A stretch of DNA of 18,582 bases from Methanobacterium sp. UBA176 (GCA_002505765.1 DAVZ01000066.1:1-18582); one strand, 5' to 3'; shown: positions 1-8,553, counted from the stretch's first letter. Translations and numbers: made by a program. The notes: a model not told the origin generated them from the letters alone.

Positions 1-656
1 TTTTAACACCACTCCCTTTTAGCGGTTTAAAATCCTCTTTATAATGTAGAATTAAAATTAAAAGTTTAAAATTAAGACAATAGGATGTATTAGAGGAATT
101 TATAAATACATTGAAGAGGGATTTTAATGTAAAAACAAATGAATAAGCTTATAATGAATTATCAAAGGATGATATAATTTATTTGCGGATAAATTACTTG
201 ATTATGGGGATTTAGGCAAATGGAATTTAACTTACTGAATGGCTGTGTTATAATCGTTTAAAATTGATTTTGTTATATTTAATGGTAATTTATGAATGTT
301 TAAAGTACTTCAATTACCTAAAAAAAGTAAATTTGGTCTTTACACTACATTGACATTTATTTTAAAAAATAAAAATATATCTGACTACAGTTTTTTTATC
401 TAAAATTAATACAGGAATCTTAAAAATATTTTTTGAAGTAGTAAAAATAATAGTAGAATTGGAAACTATAGAAATTGTTAACAGTTATTTTGAGGGTATG
501 AACGAATTCCAGATTAGAAAATATTTTCATAGATATAGCCGCAGACCAGTTATTGAGGGATATAGAAAATAATTTGATAACTTTAAAAACATATAACTCA
601 AATATCAGACCATAGAACCCGTTTGCAAACAAGATAAATAATATTAAAATAAAAAA
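1..656. other. AT-rich left edge without a supported gene
   Basis: No reading frame here has a start, a ribosome binding site and sensible composition together. The only hint of protein is a 37-codon open stretch on the plus strand at 502-615. It has no start codon and ends in a plausible helical tail (DIAADQLLRDIENNLITLK). It could be the decayed end of a gene, but I do not recognise it. An opposite-strand frame at 420-632 is rich in F, Y and I, as expected by chance in AT-rich DNA. The stretch lies downstream of prs, so it may include the prs 3' end. Confidence 0.4.
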
Positions 657-1526
657 TTAATTCCGAGGTTTTTTAAGTGCATCAGCGACCATGGAAGCAA
701 CTGAAACAACACTTACTTCTGAATGAAGCGTATCTGTCGCAAAAACATCGTCCACACCTGCAGCAAAGATTTTAAGCAATGCATCCTCAACCAGTACTGG
801 ATGAACGCATGACACTATCACCTTTGAAGCTCCAAGTTCTTTTAGAATTTCTGCAGCGTTTACGATTGTACTTCCTGTGCTTATAATGTCGTCAATTATG
901 ACAGCTTCCTTCCCTTTAACGTTAATGTTTTTTGTTTTTGTTTTCACTTCTTCTGGAGAAATTCTTGTTTTTTCAAGATAATCATATTCACAATTAAGAA
1001 TCTCAGCAATTTCTTTTGCAAAGCCCAGAGCTCCTTTATCTGGTGCAATAATAACAGGATTTTGGAGTTTTTCTTTAATATAATCTGCAATTGGTGGCAT
1101 TGCAGAGAGATCATAGGCGGGGATACTGAAGAATTCAGTGATGTTGTCTTCATGAAGGTTTATGCAGAATATTTCATCTGCACCTGAAAATTGGAGAAGT
1201 TCTGCAATTATAATAGCTGAAACTGCCTCGCCAGTTTTAAAACGCTTTTCCTGTCTTCCATACCCAAAATAAGGAATTACAACCCTAATTTTTCCAATAC
1301 CCATACTTTTTAAATTTTTAAGGATTAAAAATAGCTCTATTAAATTTTCATCCTGAGGATATCCAGTTGATTGCACAACAATAGCTTCATCTTTTAATTC
1401 TCCTTTTATACGAATATATCTTTCACCATCCGGGAATTTTCGCGTTTCAATGGGGATTAAAGTTGTATTAAGCTCTTTTGCTATCTTCGCTGCTAATTTT
1501 TGTGAAGCAGATCCACCAATTATCAA
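657..1526 (-). CDS. prs: ribose-phosphate pyrophosphokinase (archaeal type)
   Basis: Makes phosphoribosyl pyrophosphate from ribose 5-phosphate and ATP, the cytosolic precursor for nucleotides, histidine and tryptophan. Seen in the sequence (289 residues): the N-terminal MIIGGSAS strand, the YFGYGRQEKRF catalytic flexible loop at about 86-96, DKGALG at about 163-168 and the PRPP-binding loop VIIDDIISTGST at about 209-220. The length suits the short archaeal enzymes. I place the start at the TTG whose complement is 1524-1526, because an AGGTGAT ribosome binding site (plus coordinates 1531-1537) lies about 5 nt before it and the protein then begins like its relatives. The in-frame GTG at 1533-1535 falls inside that site. 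The gene is divergent from hypA. Confidence 0.95.
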   Translation of the reverse strand: MIIGGSASQKLAAKIAKELNTTLIPIETRKFPDGERYIRIKGELKDEAIVVQSTGYPQDENLIELFLILKNLKSMGIGKIRVVIPYFGYGRQEKRFKTGEAVSAIIIAELLQFSGADEIFCINLHEDNITEFFSIPAYDLSAMPPIADYIKEKLQNPVIIAPDKGALGFAKEIAEILNCEYDYLEKTRISPEEVKTKTKNINVKGKEAVIIDDIISTGSTIVNAAEILKELGASKVIVSCVHPVLVEDALLKIFAAGVDDVFATDTLHSEVSVVSVASMVADALKKPRN

Positions 1527-1565
1527 AAAAATCACCTGTTAAATTATTGTAAGGTATTTTAATAT

Positions 1566-1579
1566 TGTTGAAATCAACA
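1566..1579. promoter_or_regulatory. short inverted repeat in the prs/hypA divergent region
   Basis: TGTTGA-AA-TCAACA, a perfect 6-bp inverted repeat with a 2-bp spacer, lies between the divergent prs and hypA genes. It is followed by a TATA-like stretch (AATATATAAT, 1597-1606) that could serve hypA. It could be an operator or chance; no regulator is identified. Confidence 0.25.
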
Positions 1580-1716
1580 TATTTACCATATGAATTAATA
1601 TATAATAAGTTAATCTATTTTAGATTACTTTAACCCTGGTATTATTATCTGGAAAATTTAAGCTGATATTTAGTCTAATTAACATAAAGAGTCTAATATT
1701 TTTAGAGGTGGAGGAT

Positions 1717-2097
1717 ATGCATGAACTTTCAATGGCAGATGCTATAGTGAAGACTGCAGTTGATGTTGCAGAAAAAAATGACGCTCAAAAAATCACAGAA
1801 ATTACAATAGAAATCGGAGGATTGGCTTTACTTAATCCTGAACAGCTTAAATTTATGATTGAGGTTTTAAGTGAAAATACTCTTCTTGAAGGCGCTGAAG
1901 TAAATGTTGAAGAGATTCCAATCGAAATAAAATGTGAATCATGTAATTATGAAGGACCAACAGGTTCAGAAGAGCTGGACCATTATATGCCAATCGTAAA
2001 GTGTCCTGAATGCGAAAATGTTTCCATTAAGATAATTAAAGGAAGAGAATGTAACGTTAAAAATATCAAGATAGAAAAGGAGGATGAAGATGCATAA
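1717..2097 (+). CDS. hypA: hydrogenase nickel insertion protein HypA
   Basis: Zinc- and nickel-binding metallochaperone that works with HypB to deliver nickel to the large subunit of [NiFe] hydrogenases. Visible in the 126-residue protein: the N-terminal MHE that forms the nickel site in the family, and the zinc-ribbon cysteines C73, C76, C96 and C99 (CESC and CPEC). The start at 1717 gives the conserved MHELSMA beginning, with AGGTG at 1706-1710 as ribosome binding site. An in-frame GTG at 1708 lies inside that site and is unlikely to be used. It overlaps hypB by 8 nt, so the two are probably translationally coupled. The nickel enzymes served would be the methanogen hydrogenases encoded elsewhere. 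Confidence 0.95.
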   Translation: MHELSMADAIVKTAVDVAEKNDAQKITEITIEIGGLALLNPEQLKFMIEVLSENTLLEGAEVNVEEIPIEIKCESCNYEGPTGSEELDHYMPIVKCPECENVSIKIIKGRECNVKNIKIEKEDEDA

Positions 2098-2740
2098 AAT
2101 TGCTGAAGTAGAAATACAGCACGACATAATGGCTGCAAATAAAAAGCTGGCCAAAAGAAATCAGAGGATATTTGATAAAGCTGACGTATTCACAGTGGAT
2201 GTTTTAGGGGCAATTGGCTCTGGAAAAACTTCTCTTATTGAAAATCTCATCGAAAAAATGGATTATAAGATAGGGGTTATAGCAGGGGATGTGATAAGCA
2301 GATTCGATGCTGGAAGGTTTGAAAAATATAACGTTCCAGTTGTAGGTCTTAATACAGGTAAAGAATGCCATCTTGATGCTCATCTTGTAAAACATGCCCT
2401 TGGAGACCTTCCACTCGATGATATTGAAATCCTGTTCATAGAAAATGTAGGTAATCTTATCTGTCCCGTTGATTTTGACCTTGGAGCCCATTTAAGGATG
2501 GTAGTGATAAGCGTTAGCGAAGGAGACGATACAGTTGAAAAACATCCTTTAATATTTAAGGATGCAGATATTGTGGTTATTAATAAGGTTGACATCGCTA
2601 AAGCAGTCGGTGCAGATGAAAACAAAATGTTCAACGATGTTAAAGAACTTAATCCAGATGCAGTTGTCATAAAAAGCAGTTTAAAGACAGGTGAAGGTCT
2701 TAGGGAGATTATGGATAATATACAAAAATTTATGGAATGA
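2090..2740 (+). CDS. hypB: hydrogenase maturation GTPase HypB
   Basis: SIMIBI-class GTPase that drives nickel insertion into [NiFe] hydrogenase. Seen in 216 residues: the P-loop GAIGSGKT at about 40-47, AGDVISRFDAGRF at 65-77, the metal-binding ECHLD segment (C93, H94) in switch I, ENVGNLICPVDFDLGAH around 119-134, and the guanine-specificity motif NKVD at about 165-168. It lacks the histidine-rich N-terminal nickel store of some bacterial HypB proteins, as expected for archaea. ATG at 2090 is preferred over ATG at 2084, because GGAGG occupies 2079-2083, leaving 6 nt of spacing for the former and none for the latter. Confidence 0.95.
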   Translation: MHKIAEVEIQHDIMAANKKLAKRNQRIFDKADVFTVDVLGAIGSGKTSLIENLIEKMDYKIGVIAGDVISRFDAGRFEKYNVPVVGLNTGKECHLDAHLVKHALGDLPLDDIEILFIENVGNLICPVDFDLGAHLRMVVISVSEGDDTVEKHPLIFKDADIVVINKVDIAKAVGADENKMFNDVKELNPDAVVIKSSLKTGEGLREIMDNIQKFME

Positions 2741-2764
2741 TCATTATTAAAAGCCGGTGATTAG

Positions 2765-3790
2765 TTGAATGTATGGATCGATCTTGTAAATGCACCTCAT
2801 GTAAGATTTTTTAAAAGTATTATTGATTACCTGGAGGCAGAAGGAGAAGAAGTTCTGATTACATCACGTAAATTTGGAGATATCCATAGACTTCTCGAAC
2901 TTTTCCAAATAGAGCATATATCTGTGGGAAGACACGGAGTTACATTATCACAAAAACTTGAAGAAAGCACCAGAAGAGCTTGTGAACTTTCAAAGATAAT
3001 TTCAAAGGAAAAGCCAGATGTTGCTGTATCTAAACACTCAATTGAGCTTCCAAGAGTGGCATTTGGACTTGGAATACCCAGTGTTTACGTTCTTGATAAC
3101 GAACATGCCATAGCTGCAAATAAACTCACTCTACCGCTCTGTGATAAAATAATAATTCCTGAAGCCATAGACACATGGGATGTTTTAAAAACAGGTGCGG
3201 ATCCAAATAGTTTAATAAGGTTTAGAGGCACTTCGGAACTCACCCACTTAAAAGACTTCCAATACAATGATAACATATTTGAAGAACTTAATTTAAATCT
3301 TGAAAAGCCAAAAACCATATTAATGAGGCCAGAACCAGCTCTTGCATCTTATTTAGATGCAGATTGCAGAATATCCGTTTTATCTCCAATTGTAGAAGCA
3401 TTGGAGGATTATGCAAATATAATTGTAATTCCAAGATTTAAAGAACAGCAGAAGATATTTGAAGATGATCCTGATGTTATTTTAATAAAACCACCTGTTG
3501 ACACATTCAGTTTAATGAAAAAATGTGATTTAGTTATTGGAGCCGGCGGCACGATGAACAGAGAAGCTGCTTTACTGGGAACTCCTGTTATTTCGTGCTA
3601 TCCTGGTCAAATACTGGCTGTGGATAAATACTATGTTGATCATGGCTTGATGAAAAGATCTACAGATTTAGACGAAATTATTGATATTTCTTTAAATTTG
3701 TTAAAAAATCATGGGCAGAGAAAAGAGATAGAGACTGATAATCTCTTTGATTTGATAATTAAGAATATTTATGATTCTGCTGGGGTTTAG
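2765..3790 (+). CDS. DUF354 family protein (GT-B-like fold)
   Basis: 341 residues of the DUF354/COG1817 family, common in archaea. Family knowledge: these resemble GT-B glycosyltransferases and UDP-GlcNAc 2-epimerases, but the reaction is not established. Visible are the typical beginning MNVWIDLVNAPHVRFF and a C-terminal glycine-rich nucleotide-sugar-like loop, GAGGTMNREAALLGTPVI. A TTG start at 2765 gives the family N-terminus and follows a GGTGAT site at about 2756-2761. It starts 24 nt after hypB and is probably co-transcribed with hypAB, but nothing in the sequence ties it to hydrogenase maturation. A sugar-related role is an inference. Confidence 0.85.
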   Translation: MNVWIDLVNAPHVRFFKSIIDYLEAEGEEVLITSRKFGDIHRLLELFQIEHISVGRHGVTLSQKLEESTRRACELSKIISKEKPDVAVSKHSIELPRVAFGLGIPSVYVLDNEHAIAANKLTLPLCDKIIIPEAIDTWDVLKTGADPNSLIRFRGTSELTHLKDFQYNDNIFEELNLNLEKPKTILMRPEPALASYLDADCRISVLSPIVEALEDYANIIVIPRFKEQQKIFEDDPDVILIKPPVDTFSLMKKCDLVIGAGGTMNREAALLGTPVISCYPGQILAVDKYYVDHGLMKRSTDLDEIIDISLNLLKNHGQRKEIETDNLFDLIIKNIYDSAGV

Positions 3791-3863
3791 AATACTTATA
3801 AAAAGAATTTAATTGGTTATTGAAATTAAAATGAACATTTTCCTTCGAGGTGTAGTGGGCTAT

Positions 3864-3903
3864 CAAAAACATTTGGTTTTTGCCGCTTAGAAACACGGTT
3901 TCT
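3864..3903. repeat. paired-hairpin element, copy A
   Basis: Two adjacent short inverted repeats: CAAAAAC-ATTTG-GTTTTTG (3864-3882) and AGAAAC-ACG-GTTTCT (3889-3903), with a 6-nt spacer. It lies just beyond the 3' end of the minus-strand tRNA-Ala. The same two-hairpin plan recurs at 4081, 8129, 11351 and 13969. Confidence 0.6.
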
Positions 3904-3915
3904 CTGGTTTTTTTT
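3889..3915 (+). terminator. possible terminator after DUF354 gene
   Basis: A 6-bp hairpin (AGAAAC-ACG-GTTTCT, 3889-3903) is followed within a few bases by eight T residues (3908-3915) on the plus strand, about 100 nt after the DUF354 stop. It overlaps a copy of the paired-hairpin repeat, so the terminator-like form could be incidental. Confidence 0.35.
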
Positions 3916-3930
3916 GCAAAATAGAGGAAG

Positions 3931-4003
<73 letters not shown>

Positions 4004-4050
4004 ATATGAAATTTGGTTATGGTTGTCCCAATAAGGTAACTAACAATTGG

Positions 4051-4058
4051 GTTTATAT
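4051..4058 (-). promoter_or_regulatory. possible TATA box for tRNA-Ala
   Basis: On the minus strand ATATAAAC lies about 50 nt before the first base of the tRNA, compatible with transcription starting some 20-25 nt upstream of the mature 5' end. An imperfectly spaced CCCAAT/ATTGGG inverted repeat lies between it and the tRNA. It was found by eye in AT-rich DNA, so support is modest. Confidence 0.3.
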
Positions 4059-4080
4059 GATATTTAAATTTAATGCTATC

Positions 4081-4122
4081 AAAATTCGAAGAATTTTGGA
4101 GCAGCAAAATTTTTAATTTTGC
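4081..4122. repeat. paired-hairpin element, copy B
   Basis: AAAATTC-GAA-GAATTTT (4081-4097), spacer GGAGCA, then GCAAAAT-TTTTA-ATTTTGC (4104-4122). The tetranucleotide GCTA flanks it on both sides (4075-4078 and 4125-4128), 50 bp apart, which may be a trace of an insertion duplication but is short enough to be chance. It sits between the tRNA-Ala promoter region and the acetyltransferase gene. Confidence 0.6.
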
Positions 4123-4156
4123 AAGCTACTATTAAAAATTAATGGAGAATTTAAAG

Positions 4157-4648
4157 ATGGAAAATTTTAAGGTTAGAAATACAATTGAAGAAGATTTCGT
4201 TGATATAGCTGATCTTGGAGAAAAATGTAGTCCCATGGCAATAGAAAGAAATTCCATTTACCATATATTCACAAAATATTTCAAAAGCACATCTTTTGTG
4301 GCTGAATTGGGATCTGGTGAAATTGTAGGATTTCTTTTGGGTTTTATATCGCAGGAAAATCCAGAAGAAGCATATATGCACCTTTTATGCGTTGATCCGA
4401 AAATAAGAAATATGGGCATAGGAAGGGCGCTTGTAGATCAATTCTTTGAAGCAGCATCTTTAAAAGGCTGTAAAAAAGTCTATTTAATTACAAAACCCAT
4501 AAATTGGAAGTCCATTTCTTTCTATAGGAATTTAGGGTTTGAAGAAGATAAGAGTGGAAATACAATAAACATTATGGGAACCACTGCCATAAAAAATTAC
4601 AATGGTCTGGGAGAACACATGGTTGTATTCTTTAAACCCACGAAATAG
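4157..4648 (+). CDS. GNAT family N-acetyltransferase
   Basis: 163-residue single-domain acetyltransferase that would transfer an acetyl group from acetyl-CoA to an amine; the substrate cannot be read from sequence. Motif A is clear: MHLLCVDPKIRNMGIGRALV, with the acetyl-CoA pyrophosphate-binding R-x-x-G-x-G/A pattern (RNMGIG). The typical late motif FYRNLGFEED follows. ATG at 4157 is chosen because GGAG lies at 4144-4147, 9 nt before it. The earlier in-frame ATG at 4142 has no ribosome binding site and would overlap this GGAG. The gene appears to stand alone. Confidence 0.85.
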   Translation: MENFKVRNTIEEDFVDIADLGEKCSPMAIERNSIYHIFTKYFKSTSFVAELGSGEIVGFLLGFISQENPEEAYMHLLCVDPKIRNMGIGRALVDQFFEAASLKGCKKVYLITKPINWKSISFYRNLGFEEDKSGNTINIMGTTAIKNYNGLGEHMVVFFKPTK

Positions 4649-5057
4649 TTCTCTAATTATAAAATCTTTCCATTTATTGAAGGAATTTATAGAATTTAAA
4701 GCAATATTATTACTTATTTAACATATTCCTTGAATTTAAAAATGTAGGGCCATTTTCCTGTTGGTATGATAAAGATTTTTAAACAGTTATCTAGTGAATA
4801 ACCTAATTTTTCAAACTATTAAATTCATAAAATCGTTTTATATGCTTTAAACATTATTAAAGGTGATTTATTTAGATTATCCAAAATTATTTGTTTAATA
4901 TGTTACGTTTTTAACTATTTAATGTAAGAATCATAAAGTTAATTTAATAAAAGTGTATAAATTTTATAAATTTATAATCTGGATTTATTTTTATCATATT
5001 AGCAAATTATTAGCTAAAATATATAATTATATGCCTTATCTTGCAGGAGGACTATAA
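4649..5057. other. intergenic region, no gene seen
   Basis: About 410 bp of AT-rich sequence between the acetyltransferase gene and the membrane-protein pseudogene. I see no open frame with a start and ribosome binding site, no RNA fold and no clear repeat. The last bases hold the GGAGG (about 5046-5050) that belonged to the pseudogene. Confidence 0.5.
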
Positions 5058-6211
5058 TTGGTTTTAATCGCTTAAAATCACTTACCATTTATAATTGAAG
5101 CTGGAATCATTCTACAGGTAGCAGCAATTTATTGCTTAATGCATTTCCAGTATCATTGAGTTCCATGCTTTTTATAGCACTTATTCTATCTGTAGGATTT
5201 ATGGCGTTGTTCGGTATCACATTTCTATGTTTATCAAATGTCCGTGAATTCAGTGTTCCCTATGGTCCCTTGCCGTATTTTCAGTTGTGACTTAATTGGG
5301 CTCTATTCAAATGATGAAAGATGTGGGTATCAAAGTAGTTAATTTAAGGATTTCTATATTTATCCTTATAGGATTAATTGCAGTTTTTGGAAGTATAGTA
5401 CACAGAGTTTTCCTTGTACAATGGATTTTAGGGATCTTACTTGGGTTTTACATTATTTCAAAATCATTCCCTCACAAATCATTTTTTACAATAAGGAGGA
5501 TAATTGCATTGGTGGCTGTGATGCTTATATCATTCGGATCCCTTGAATCCCTATCAAGAAATCCTACAAATGCCTGTAATAAGTCCACTTTTTAGAATAG
5601 CCAGACTTGAAGATAATATACTTCCGAGCATTACCATTGTTTTAAAGAATACAACGCTCTTTGACCACATTTCAGGTTCCAGTTACTGGGAGGTAGATGA
5701 CACTGGATTTTGCCAGCGGTTATGTTACTTTGCCCGTTACTTTAATCACATTGTTTACTTTGCATTTCCCAATATTTTACGGAATTTTAGTTACAAAGAA
5801 AGATGTGGTAGACTACTTTTTTACCAGGATTGTTCGGATATGCATTGATTTTGGATTATATTGTAATGATTCTTCTCTTGGCCCACTGCACAACTGTTGT
5901 GTTTACAGGATTTAAAATGCTTTCATGTACCGTAAAAAAGGGAAAATGGGAATCGAAAGTATCTTGGAAGAGAAGCCCTACTTATGGGGGCTCTTACAGC
6001 TTTTATAACACAGGCACTAATTGGACTGTTTATATCTAACAGATCTATAAATGGAATGGCACTTTTAACCTTCATGTTTTTAAGCTCAATGGTTTTAGGT
6101 CATGTTCTGCTTCTAAGAAGTAATTTGATAAAAAAAATTAAATCTATGCCTTTTTATAAAATCCTGAATTCTTTTAAGCAAGCTATAAATACAAAAATGA
6201 ATATGCATTAA
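5058..6211 (+). pseudogene. decayed copy of the adjacent multi-pass membrane protein gene
   Basis: A broken paralogue of the intact gene at 6409-7485, recognisable almost end to end in shifting frames. It keeps GGAGG followed by a TTG start and L-V-L-I-A, but codon 6 is TAA where the intact copy has CAT. Matching pieces include an MMKDVGIK segment (from about 5310), the LSPLLRI-like VISPLFRIARLED (about 5573-5611), HFPIFYGILVTKKDVVDY (about 5762-5815) and the C-terminal LIGLFISNRSINGMALLTFM (about 6020-6079). At least five frame changes or stops separate them. Divergence from the intact copy is substantial, so this is an old tandem duplication rather than a recent one. Confidence 0.9.
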
Positions 6212-6408
6212 ACTCCATAGATGGAACATAGGGAATAGTATCACAAACACTTTTAAGGAAGTTTCTTCAATAGATATAAAACTGAAAGAATTTAAGATTA
6301 ATATTAAAAATAGATTAATTTTTTATTAAAAAAACTATATGTTGCATATTAATTTGCAGACAGTAATCTATATAATCGATTTAAAAGTAATAAGGGGTGG
6401 AGGAACAG

Positions 6409-7485
6409 TTGGCATTAATTGCTCATAATCATCTTCAATTCATTCTGGAAGTATCTATTATAATCTATATAGGGATTATGTTCCTGTTGAACTTTGTACC
6501 TCTATCTCTGAGCCTGGTACTTTTTATAGCTCTCATTGCAGGTTTAGGATTCTGTTTATTGTTTGGTATGGACGCAATGTTCCTTTTTTTACCGTTTACT
6601 CATTATGAATTAACTCATCCCTATGGACCATTTGCTATACTGGCTGTAGTAACTGCTCTAAGCGCTTTACCAATGATGAAAGAAGTGGGTATTAAAATTA
6701 CTCATCTTAGATTGTTTATATTCTTAATTATTGGATTTATTACAATTGCAGGGGGTTTAATGCACAGATCCTTTTTGGTTCTTTGGTTTTTAGGGCTCCT
6801 TGTTGGATTTTTCGTTATTTCAAAATCCTTCAGGCAAAAATCAGTTTTTACCGTTAAGAATATATTTGCAGTTGGTTTAGTTGCTGCATTAGGTTTTGGA
6901 TTCCTTGAATTTCTATCAAGAGCTCTGGATATGCCGGTATTAAGTCCTCTTTTACGAATTTTAAGGATTGAACAGTATTCACTCCCCAGTCTTACCATGG
7001 TTTTAAAGAATGCTTCATTTTTGGGGCACTTACAGGGATCATGTTACTGGGGTACTGAATGTCTGGGTGGATCAGACGGTTACATTTCCCTGCCCATGTC
7101 ACTGGTGATGATGTTCAGTTTACCATTTCCACTTTTCTATGGAATTCTTGTTTCTAAAAAAGATGTGATAGATTATATGCTGCCTGGAATATTTGGGGTT
7201 TCATTTGACTTTGGGTACGGATTCTTAATCGTACTTTTAATATGGTGCATCGCCATCCTTTTCATAGGTTTCAAGACATTATCTATATACCGGGAGAAAA
7301 GAGAAAGAGATAATCGTAAATATATGGGAAGAGAGGCACTTCTTATAGGATCAATTTCTGCATATATAGCTCAGGCAGTGGTTGGATTATTTATAATGAA
7401 CAGAACAATAAATGGAACTGCACTTTTGACATTTATTATCTTAAGCGCCCTTGTTGTGGGCCATATAGTGATTATGAAAAAATAA
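6409..7485 (+). CDS. conserved multi-pass membrane protein, function unknown
   Basis: 358 residues with roughly nine or ten hydrophobic spans and a short basic loop (YREKRERDNRKY) before the last two, so an integral membrane protein of the cell envelope. I recognise no transporter or enzyme signature. A polar segment between membrane spans contains SCYWGTECLGGSDGY, with two cysteines that could form a site or a disulfide. The TTG at 6409 is preferred as start because GGAGG (6399-6403) sits 5 nt upstream and the decayed neighbour keeps the same GGAGG-TTG arrangement; the earlier GTG at 6397 overlaps the ribosome binding site. The DUF1890 gene follows after 36 nt, suggesting co-transcription. 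Confidence 0.85.
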   Translation: MALIAHNHLQFILEVSIIIYIGIMFLLNFVPLSLSLVLFIALIAGLGFCLLFGMDAMFLFLPFTHYELTHPYGPFAILAVVTALSALPMMKEVGIKITHLRLFIFLIIGFITIAGGLMHRSFLVLWFLGLLVGFFVISKSFRQKSVFTVKNIFAVGLVAALGFGFLEFLSRALDMPVLSPLLRILRIEQYSLPSLTMVLKNASFLGHLQGSCYWGTECLGGSDGYISLPMSLVMMFSLPFPLFYGILVSKKDVIDYMLPGIFGVSFDFGYGFLIVLLIWCIAILFIGFKTLSIYREKRERDNRKYMGREALLIGSISAYIAQAVVGLFIMNRTINGTALLTFIILSALVVGHIVIMKK

Positions 7486-7521
7486 TTATTTATAAAATAA
7501 TAGAAATTATAAGTGAGAAAA

Positions 7522-7995
7522 ATGAAGAAGGCACTTATACTCCTGGGGTGTCCCGAATCCCCTTCTCAAACTCCAATGGCAGTTTATGTCACTTATAGAC
7601 TTAAAAATATGGGTTATGAAGTTACTACTGCCAGTACACCTTCAGCAATGAAGCTTTTAGAAGTGGGGGATCCTGAAGGACACTACATTGAAAAAAAGAT
7701 TGATATAGACTCATGTATTGATAAACTTGAAAGTGGATCATATGATCTTCTGGTTGGATTTATTCACAAAGATGCTGCAGCATCATATTTTGTAACCTTT
7801 TACAGCATCCTCAATACAACATCCATAGCCATAATCTTTGAAAAAGACCCGGAAAAGCTTGAAGAGTTCGAAAACATCGTTTCTGAAAGTACAGATGCAA
7901 ATATTGTATCTGCAAGGGCTTATCATAACCCCACTCCCTTAAGGGTTAGATTTGATAAGATGATTAAAAAGCTGGGGGTTACCAACAAATTATAA
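7522..7995 (+). CDS. DUF1890 family protein
   Basis: 157-residue soluble alpha/beta protein of the DUF1890 family, which I recall from methanogens (Methanothermobacter MTH777 is, from memory, the structural representative). It begins MKKALILLGCPESPSQTPMA, a strand followed by a loop with CPESP that looks like a ligand- or metal-binding turn, and contains FIHKDAAASY and ARAYHNPTPLR. The biochemical role is unknown. ATG at 7522 has AGTGA 5 nt upstream; the in-frame GTG at 7513 lies within that site. It is probably co-transcribed with the membrane protein gene upstream. Confidence 0.85.
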   Translation: MKKALILLGCPESPSQTPMAVYVTYRLKNMGYEVTTASTPSAMKLLEVGDPEGHYIEKKIDIDSCIDKLESGSYDLLVGFIHKDAAASYFVTFYSILNTTSIAIIFEKDPEKLEEFENIVSESTDANIVSARAYHNPTPLRVRFDKMIKKLGVTNKL

Positions 7996-8075
7996 ATAAT
8001 TTTTGGGAACCAAAATTGAAAATTTGAAGGTTATAGATAAATCAGAGTTAGCAAACCTTTCAAAAATTTAATGAA

Positions 8076-8092
8076 TTTTTTTTTGGGGGGGG
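8076..8092. repeat. T9-G8 homopolymer junction
   Basis: Nine T residues (8076-8084) directly followed by eight G residues (8085-8092), in the leader of the DUF1894 gene. A G run of this length stands out in this AT-rich window. It lies between GCAAACC (8051-8057) and its reverse complement GGTTTGC (8119-8125). Such tracts tend to vary in length. Confidence 0.75.
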
Positions 8093-8128
8093 TACAAAAA
8101 CCTTATTTTGTTGATTGTGGTTTGCATT

Positions 8129-8180
8129 AAAAATCGAAGATTTTTTAAAGGTTTTCTGAACTACAAATATGAAATATTTG
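8129..8180. repeat. paired-hairpin element, copy C
   Basis: AAAAATC-GAA-GATTTTT (8129-8145) and CAAATAT-GAA-ATATTTG (8164-8180), separated by 18 nt that end in CTGAACTA. Copy D carries almost the same CTGAACCA. The second hairpin ends on the first base of the GGAGG ribosome binding site (8180-8184) of the DUF1894 gene, so its folding in mRNA could affect translation. Confidence 0.6.
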
Positions 8181-8190
8181 GAGGAATCTA

Positions 8191-8499
8191 ATGTTTTGCC
8201 TTGAAACATACTTACAGGAATCTGAAGATTACGATATATTAATATCAAGGGCAGGTTTTAAAGACTGTGCCAGGGTTATTGAAGAAAATGCTCCTGAAAT
8301 AATCTATGTCAATGCGGGAGAGAAAATATTAGGTGCCAGAATTATTGGAATACCTCCAGTTCCCATTGGTATCAATGAAGAGAAGAGCACAATACTTTTC
8401 CCTTATACTAAACCATGTTACGGCACTGCGGTGGTGGAGATACCCGTCCCTCAAGAGGAGATTGTTAAAATCAGAGATTTGAACATTAAAGGATGTTAA
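8191..8499 (+). CDS. DUF1894 family protein
   Basis: 102-residue protein resembling the DUF1894 family of methanogens. From memory, a Methanothermobacter member (MTH396) lies in the energy-converting hydrogenase A region, but no hydrogenase genes are present here. It starts MFCLETYLQESEDYDILISR, with a central APEIIYVNAGEKILGARIIGIPPVPIG that looks like a beta-rich core, and has cysteines near both ends. No catalytic motif is evident. GGAGG at 8180-8184 gives 6 nt of spacing to the ATG. The leader is unusual, with the T9-G8 tract and a paired-hairpin element. Confidence 0.75.
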   Translation: MFCLETYLQESEDYDILISRAGFKDCARVIEENAPEIIYVNAGEKILGARIIGIPPVPIGINEEKSTILFPYTKPCYGTAVVEIPVPQEEIVKIRDLNIKGC

Positions 8500-8545
8500 T
8501 TTTTTTTTAAGCTAATTTTTGAATTTATTACTCAGTATAGAAAGT

Positions 8546-8553
8546 TTTATATG
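8546..8553 (+). promoter_or_regulatory. TATA box of the TetR-fusion gene cluster
   Basis: TTTATATG closely fits the archaeal TATA consensus and would set transcription start near 8575-8580. That is just before the 17-bp repeat array and about 115 nt before the regulator's ATG. Confidence 0.5.

Noticed and set aside
420..632. 70-codon minus-strand frame downstream of prs
   Set aside because: No ribosome binding site, very rich in F, Y and I, and no recognisable motif; expected by chance in AT-rich DNA.
5296..6211. Five short overlapping frames as separate small proteins
   Set aside because: Each matches a different part of the intact membrane protein downstream, so they are fragments of one pseudogene.
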